From: Candidatus Cloacimonas sp. 4484_275
Lineage (GTDB): Bacteria; Cloacimonadota; Cloacimonadia; Cloacimonadales; TCS61
Reading direction: 5' to 3'
Assembly: GCA_002085205.1 (NCBI GenBank)
Contig: NATF01000035.1
Span: 1 to 9,407 of the forward strand
DNA length: 9,407 bases
Numbering within the stretch: position 1 is the stretch's first letter; each line of letters starts with the position of its first letter. Shown one piece after another: positions 6,127 through 9,407 of the stretch. The position numbers were made by a program, and so were the translations under genes. The notes under the pieces are model-generated. The model did no database searches and was not told the origin of the DNA. It worked only from the letters and a program-made list of their open reading frames with translations.

Positions 6127-7129
6127 TATCGGCAGATATGAATATACGGGAGATGTTGTTGTGAAATCCGTGGATGGCGGAACAGTTAGTTTCGGAAAAT
6201 CAAAAGTTAAAATGGAAATTAGTTCCGGAAGCGGAATTTTTACCGTTACTCATCATGAAGGAACTCATCCTTTCGCTTCTCAATCCGTTGCCAGATATGA
6301 AACGATAAATCTCGATTCGGGTTCGCCGATAATAAATTTGACTCTCTATTATGAAGATTCTCAGTTAAACGGAGAAGATGAAAACGATTTGAAAATCTGG
6401 AAGTATCATAACGGAAGTTGGACAAAACTCGGAGTTGACGCAAGAAATACAGATGAAAATTGGGTTCAGGTTAACGGAATTTCCGAATTCTCCGATTTTC
6501 TTCTTTCGGATGCCGACACAGAGGGAGCTCTTCCCATTGTTCTTTCTTCTTTCAATGCTACCGTAATTGAAAGCAAACCAACGCTCTCTTGGACAACACA
6601 AAGTGAAGCAAACAATATTGGTTGGAATGTTTACAGGAATGTTACGGGAGAAACGGGAACGGCTTTGCAAATTAATTCGGAAATTATTCCCGGTGCGGGA
6701 ACTACAAACCAAGAAACTTCTTACGAATTTACAGATGAAATGGAAGTTGTTCCCAATCATACTTATTGGTATTGGCTGGAAAGTATAAACGCTTCGAGTG
6801 CTACTACTTTGTACGGACCCATAACTTTAACAATTCCCGATGAAAATGAAGAGCAACTCCCTGAAACGACCGTGCTTTTTGGAAATTATCCCAATCCTTT
6901 CCAATTTGATGAAGCAAAAACAGTTATAAAATTTGCTATTCAAGAAAATGACGAGAAAGGGATACTTTCTATTTATAATATCAAAGGTCAGCTTGTTTTG
7001 AGGAAGGAATTTAATCCGGGTTCATATGAATATGAATGGAAAGCGAAAGAGCAAGCTTCCGGAATTTATTTCTATAAATTACAAACAGATTCATATAATG
7101 CCGTTCGCAAAATGATCCTGTTAAAATAA
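6053..7129 (+). CDS. C-terminal part of the frameshifted beta-helix protein: Fn3-like domain and NYPNPF sorting tail
   Basis: The open frame formally begins at ATG 6053, but its first 23 residues are the out-of-frame reading of the upstream gene. Recognisable protein begins at 6122 with NDIGRYEYTGD, so this is a 3' gene remnant without its own start or ribosome binding site. Numbering from 6053, residues about 34-157 form a beta-rich domain (SGSGIFTVTHHEG, LKIWKYHNGSWTKLG). Residues 160-262 are a fibronectin-like module with LPIVLSSFNATV...LSWTTQSEANNIGWNVYR. Residues 275-358 are the tail: LFGNYPNPF, a TVIKFAI strand, LSIYNIKGQLV, SGIYFYKL and a basic end (VRKMILLK). This is the layout of TIGR04183-like (type IX secretion) or FlgD-Ig-like C-terminal tails, which direct export or surface attachment. 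Without frame restoration the secreted half lacks this tail. Confidence 0.8.
   Translation: MWKAVIPAEIIWMKTRYLSMQRENDIGRYEYTGDVVVKSVDGGTVSFGKSKVKMEISSGSGIFTVTHHEGTHPFASQSVARYETINLDSGSPIINLTLYYEDSQLNGEDENDLKIWKYHNGSWTKLGVDARNTDENWVQVNGISEFSDFLLSDADTEGALPIVLSSFNATVIESKPTLSWTTQSEANNIGWNVYRNVTGETGTALQINSEIIPGAGTTNQETSYEFTDEMEVVPNHTYWYWLESINASSATTLYGPITLTIPDENEEQLPETTVLFGNYPNPFQFDEAKTVIKFAIQENDEKGILSIYNIKGQLVLRKEFNPGSYEYEWKAKEQASGIYFYKLQTDSYNAVRKMILLK
6112..6126 (+). other. Probable deletion/frameshift junction within the beta-helix gene
   Basis: The upstream frame reads DPLFVDAAGE then TGA. One base over, the sequence continues NDIGRYEYTGD from 6122. Aligning with the intact closing module of the same protein (residues 412-475) shows that the part corresponding to LRL...PLVDAGDP...GHR, about 36 residues, is absent precisely at this point. 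Both flanks are well matched to the module, so an internal loss of 3n+2 bases (around 105-110) explains both the missing segment and the frame change. A shared CGGGAGAATG/CGGGAGATG (6116 on and about 6150) hints at local direct repeats but does not prove the mechanism. Confidence 0.7.
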
Positions 7130-7150
7130 AATGAAAAAATAATTGTATTT

Positions 7151-7188
7151 CCGAGTTAGAAAGTTAATTTTTCTAACTCGGATTTTTT
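7151..7188 (+). terminator. Rho-independent terminator after the beta-helix gene
   Basis: A perfect 12-bp stem, CCGAGTTAGAAA (7151-7162) with TTTCTAACTCGG (7170-7181), a 7-nt loop, and an A followed by a T run (7183-7188). It starts 21 nt after the stop codon of the C-terminal part, which shows that the two frames belong to one ancestral transcription unit, since no terminator lies between them. Confidence 0.92.
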
Positions 7189-7241
7189 ATTAATTTCACA
7201 GAAAATTTTACTTTTATTAAAAAAATTGCAGAGTTTAAATT

Positions 7242-7276
7242 TTTCCTCTGTCATTATGTGTAAATGACGGAGGAGG
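7242..7276 (+). promoter_or_regulatory. Hairpin sequestering the ribosome binding site of the lipoprotein gene
   Basis: CCTCTGTCATT (7245-7255) pairs with AATGACGGAGG (7263-7273) over 11 bp with a single G-U pair and a 7-nt loop (ATGTGTA); one A-U and two U-G pairs continue outward to 7242/7276. The right arm is the ribosome binding site GGAGGAGG (7269-7276) itself, so in the folded RNA the start at 7282 would be occluded. No T run follows, so it is not a terminator. An alternative pairing of CAGAG (7229-7233) with CTCTG (7246-7250) would break the hairpin and free the site. This suggests a translational switch or RNA thermometer; a DNA operator palindrome is another possibility. Confidence 0.6.
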
Positions 7277-7281
7277 TTATG

Positions 7282-8187
7282 ATGAAAAAAATTATTTTGT
7301 TTACGGTTATTATCGGAGTAATAGCTTTTTTATCAATCTGGGGATGTGGTGAAAATGCTACCGAAGTTGATAACACGCCTGATTCCGACGAAGAAGCAAT
7401 TCAACTCCTATTAGATGAAAATTCCGCTTATTTTGAAACTGATAATCAATATGGCGAAGAAGACACAACAGGTGTGAGAACGGAAGGAAAAGATGAAATT
7501 AATACTTTCTTTTGGTTTAGGGAAAAAACAAACGAACCGGATGCTAACATCAATATCGAAATTAACGGAGATTCCGCTTTTGTGGAAATTCAAAGATTTT
7601 ATGAAGGAATTTTGCATCTTTTTGCGTGGGAAAGCGATACCACCGTTGTAACTTACACAAAAGATTTCAATGATCAAAGTTTACGTTATGCTATTTTCAA
7701 AAGAATTTATACTCCGGAAAATGATCCTTTACACAGAAGAGGCTGGAGACTACAGGAAGTTTCGGGAGCGGAGACAGGTTCTCCCAACCATACCGTAAAA
7801 ATAGACAGCGTAAGATTAAATTGCGATTCATATGCCGACACGGTTTTTACCAATCCGTTAGCTATTTTTTCCGTGGAAGATATTGTTAAATTGTATCCGG
7901 AAGAAAGATGCTCGCTTACGGTTTATACAAACTGCGGAGATGAAATTCCGGATTATGTTTTCCTACATTCGTGGCAAAGAAACAGTCCTCACTACAGAAG
8001 AAGATTTTCTTACGACGGAAACGGAGTTTTCAGCGGTGTGTGGTTTGCTCCGGCTAATACACAGCAATCCACCGGCAGAGTTCATCATGCAGCGTTTGAC
8101 ATGCTGAGTAATGAAACATTGAAAGACGATTCGCTTTCTTATGATTCTCAGGCTTGGATTTTCCCGTACAGGGTAATTGCTGAATAA
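7282..8187 (+). CDS. Exported lipoprotein of unknown function
   Basis: The start at 7282 is preferred because GGAGGAGG (7269-7276) lies 5 nt upstream; ATG 7279 is too close to it, and ATG 7264 precedes it. The 301-residue product begins MKKIILF, with a hydrophobic helix and the lipobox SIWGC, so Cys22 should be lipid-modified after cleavage; Trp at -2 is unusual. Residues about 34-110 (DEEAIQLLLDENSAYFETD, then a beta-rich stretch ending LHLFAWESDTTVV) loosely resemble an NTF2/SnoaL-like fold, which is only a guess. The C-terminal half is beta-rich, with a ERCSLTVYTNC segment, HSWQRNSPHYRRRFSYDG and an ending SQAWIFPYRVIAE. I do not recognise a named family. It stands alone between terminators, with translation probably controlled by the upstream hairpin. 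No -35/-10 pair is convincing in the short leader, so it may also be reached by read-through. Confidence 0.82.
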   Translation: MKKIILFTVIIGVIAFLSIWGCGENATEVDNTPDSDEEAIQLLLDENSAYFETDNQYGEEDTTGVRTEGKDEINTFFWFREKTNEPDANINIEINGDSAFVEIQRFYEGILHLFAWESDTTVVTYTKDFNDQSLRYAIFKRIYTPENDPLHRRGWRLQEVSGAETGSPNHTVKIDSVRLNCDSYADTVFTNPLAIFSVEDIVKLYPEERCSLTVYTNCGDEIPDYVFLHSWQRNSPHYRRRFSYDGNGVFSGVWFAPANTQQSTGRVHHAAFDMLSNETLKDDSLSYDSQAWIFPYRVIAE

Positions 8188-8211
8188 GTGATTTTTTAAG
8201 CTTTTGATTGC

Positions 8212-8246
8212 AATCCCATGTGAGTTCGCTTGCATGGGATTTTTTT
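8212..8246 (+). terminator. Rho-independent terminator after the lipoprotein gene
   Basis: AATCCCATG (8212-8220) pairs with CATGGGATT (8233-8241), and the stem continues inward through TGAG/CTTG (two G-U pairs, then A-U and G-C) to a TTCG tetraloop (8225-8228). A T run follows (8240-8246). It begins 24 nt after the stop codon. Confidence 0.93.
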
Positions 8247-8279
8247 ATAGCGGATTTAACGAATTTCCGGATTTTCTAT

Positions 8280-8285
8280 TTGACA
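8280..8285 (+). promoter_or_regulatory. Candidate -35 element (TTGACA) for the TPR gene
   Basis: A perfect TTGACA lies 43 nt before the start at 8329, immediately after the preceding terminator. The -10 region at 16-18 nt spacing (around ATTCATTAG) is a poor match, so only the -35 half is convincing. Confidence 0.35.
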
Positions 8286-8328
8286 CAATTTTATGACAAA
8301 AAATTCATTAGAAAAAAATGGGAAGATT

Positions 8329-9407
8329 ATGAAAGTAAAAATTTCATTTCTCGTATTCGTTTTCGTTACATTATCGCTTTTTTCAAATTTAACGCCAATA
8401 GACAGTTTGTCCGCCGAAATTGGAAAAACGAAAGGGAAAAAGAAAGTGAATTTGATGCTGAAACTTTCCACTTTCCAAAAAGCGAAGGATTTTCATCTTG
8501 CTGAACAAACGGCTTTAAGAGCTCTTTCTTTATCGGATTCACTGAAATATGATTTTGGTAAAAGCGAAGCTTTGAAAATTCTGGGAGACATTTATTACGA
8601 TCAGGAAAATTTCAAAGATTCATTCGATAATTATCGCCGAAGTATTGAAATTAAAACGAAAATCAAGGATATGTCGGGACTTGCTTATTGTTATCGTGCA
8701 ATCGGCAGTCTTTATTTGAAACAAACAAATTATAAGAAAGCAATTGAAAATCTGTTTAAATCATTGGAATATTATCAAAAATCCGAAAATTTTATCGGAA
8801 GTTCGGGAACATTAAACAACATCGGTTTGGTTTATAAAGAAATAAAAGAATACGACAAGGCTTTGAATTATTTTTTCAAAGCATTGGAAACAGCCAAAGA
8901 AACAAAGGACGAATATTTAATCGGCAGAACTTTTTTAAATATCGGAAGTGTTTATAAACAAAAAGGTAATATCGACGAAGCTTTGCGATATTATGAAAAA
9001 TCTTTGGAAAGTAGTGGAAAAATCGGAGATAAAAGTGGAATTGCTTTGTGCTATAATAACATAGGAAACATTTTTTCCGACCAAAAAAAATTTGATAAAG
9101 CTTTGCGATATTATTTGAAATCTTTGAAAATAAAAAAGGAACTTCATGACTCGAAATCGATTGCCTACACTCTTTTGAATATCGGGAACTTATATTTGGA
9201 AAAAGGAAATATCAATACTGCCAATCGGTATTTTTTCGATGCTCTCAACATCTCGAAAGAATTAAATCTGAAAGAAATCCGGAGAGATGTCTATTTGGGC
9301 TTATCACGGGTAAATCAATTTCAAAAAAAATATTATTCGGCGTTAAATTATTTTCAGAAATATTCCGCTTTAAAAGATTCGATTATGAACGAAAATATTT
9401 CCGTGCA
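8329..9407 (+). CDS. Exported TPR-repeat protein, N-terminal 359 residues (continues beyond window)
   Basis: The frame is open from ATG 8329 to the window end. Residues 1 to about 29 look like a signal peptide (MKVKISF, hydrophobic core, cleavage near LSA-E). An in-frame ATG at 8293 would bury it and has no ribosome binding site; 8329 has GGGAAG at short spacing. After a linker, TPR helix pairs recur with an exact 40-residue period: the Ile-Gly/Leu-Gly step of helix A falls at residues 85, 125, 165, 205, 245, 285 and 325. Typical units read NIGxVYKxxGxxxxALxYxxKSLE, and an earlier degenerate unit precedes them. The last visible residues, YSALKDSIMNENIS, resemble the junction that in FCB-group proteins leads to a coiled coil, a membrane helix and a histidine kinase, DNA-binding or cyclase output domain. 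I infer a signalling protein with periplasmic TPR input, but the output domain is not in view. Confidence 0.85.
   Translation, partial: MKVKISFLVFVFVTLSLFSNLTPIDSLSAEIGKTKGKKKVNLMLKLSTFQKAKDFHLAEQTALRALSLSDSLKYDFGKSEALKILGDIYYDQENFKDSFDNYRRSIEIKTKIKDMSGLAYCYRAIGSLYLKQTNYKKAIENLFKSLEYYQKSENFIGSSGTLNNIGLVYKEIKEYDKALNYFFKALETAKETKDEYLIGRTFLNIGSVYKQKGNIDEALRYYEKSLESSGKIGDKSGIALCYNNIGNIFSDQKKFDKALRYYLKSLKIKKELHDSKSIAYTLLNIGNLYLEKGNINTANRYFFDALNISKELNLKEIRRDVYLGLSRVNQFQKKYYSALNYFQKYSALKDSIMNENISV

Noticed and set aside
6118..6128. Programmed +1 frameshifting at GGA GAA TGA, as in prfB
   Set aside because: The P-site codon GAA cannot re-pair well on AAT, no stimulatory site is visible, and about 36 residues of a known module are missing at the same point, which favours deletion.
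7264..7281. ATG 7264 or 7279 as the start of the lipoprotein
   Set aside because: The GGAGGAGG ribosome binding site lies after 7264 and only 2 nt before 7279; 7282 gives correct spacing and a standard MKK signal peptide.
8208..8504. A 98-codon open frame overlapping the terminator and the start of the TPR gene
   Set aside because: It begins inside the terminator hairpin, has no ribosome binding site, and is an out-of-frame reading of the TPR gene.

Overview
The window is AT-rich bacterial DNA from a Gram-negative-type (diderm) organism. I infer a member of the Cloacimonadota (Ca. Cloacimonetes) or a relative in the Fibrobacterota-Chlorobiota-Bacteroidota (FCB) assemblage. The grounds are a giant secreted beta-helix protein of the type abundant there, a C-terminal NYPNPF-type sorting/FlgD-like tail, an LPxxLSSFxA fibronectin-like module and a PpiD-like periplasmic foldase. 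Genes use clear GGAGG-type ribosome binding sites, unlike typical Bacteroidota. The phylum assignment is inference; no marker gene here settles it.

Layout. Positions 1-919 are a leftward housekeeping cluster: rpsU (ribosomal protein bS21), then yqeY (GatB/YqeY family) only 3 nt behind it, then a palindromic terminator, then the start of a cvpA-family membrane protein that runs off the left edge. Divergently, 1085-2869 encodes a membrane-anchored PpiD/SurA-like peptidyl-prolyl isomerase closed by a strong terminator. The 338-nt gap 2870-3207 holds that terminator, a good candidate promoter, a possible 22-codon leader ORF and an AT-rich stem touching the next ribosome binding site.

Positions 3208-7129 are one large secreted right-handed beta-helix gene that is now broken. 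The N-terminal 972 codons end in a stop exactly where a roughly 36-residue module segment is missing, and the C-terminal part, including the secretion tail, continues in another frame to a terminator at 7151-7188. Within it lies a roughly 57-residue super-repeat carrying an almost invariant decapeptide, RVRNSPESTR, encoded by strongly divergent codons.

Positions 7282-8187 encode a lipoprotein of unknown function whose ribosome binding site is buried in an 11-bp hairpin, a candidate translational switch or RNA thermometer. It is closed by a UUCG-loop terminator. Positions 8329 to the end encode an exported protein made of regular 40-residue TPR units; it is truncated by the window and probably the sensor part of a larger signalling protein.

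The right two thirds therefore hold envelope and surface functions: a foldase, a surface beta-helix protein, a lipoprotein and an exported TPR protein. The last three appear to be separate transcription units, each with its own leader. No tRNA, rRNA, CRISPR array, insertion sequence or phage gene was seen.
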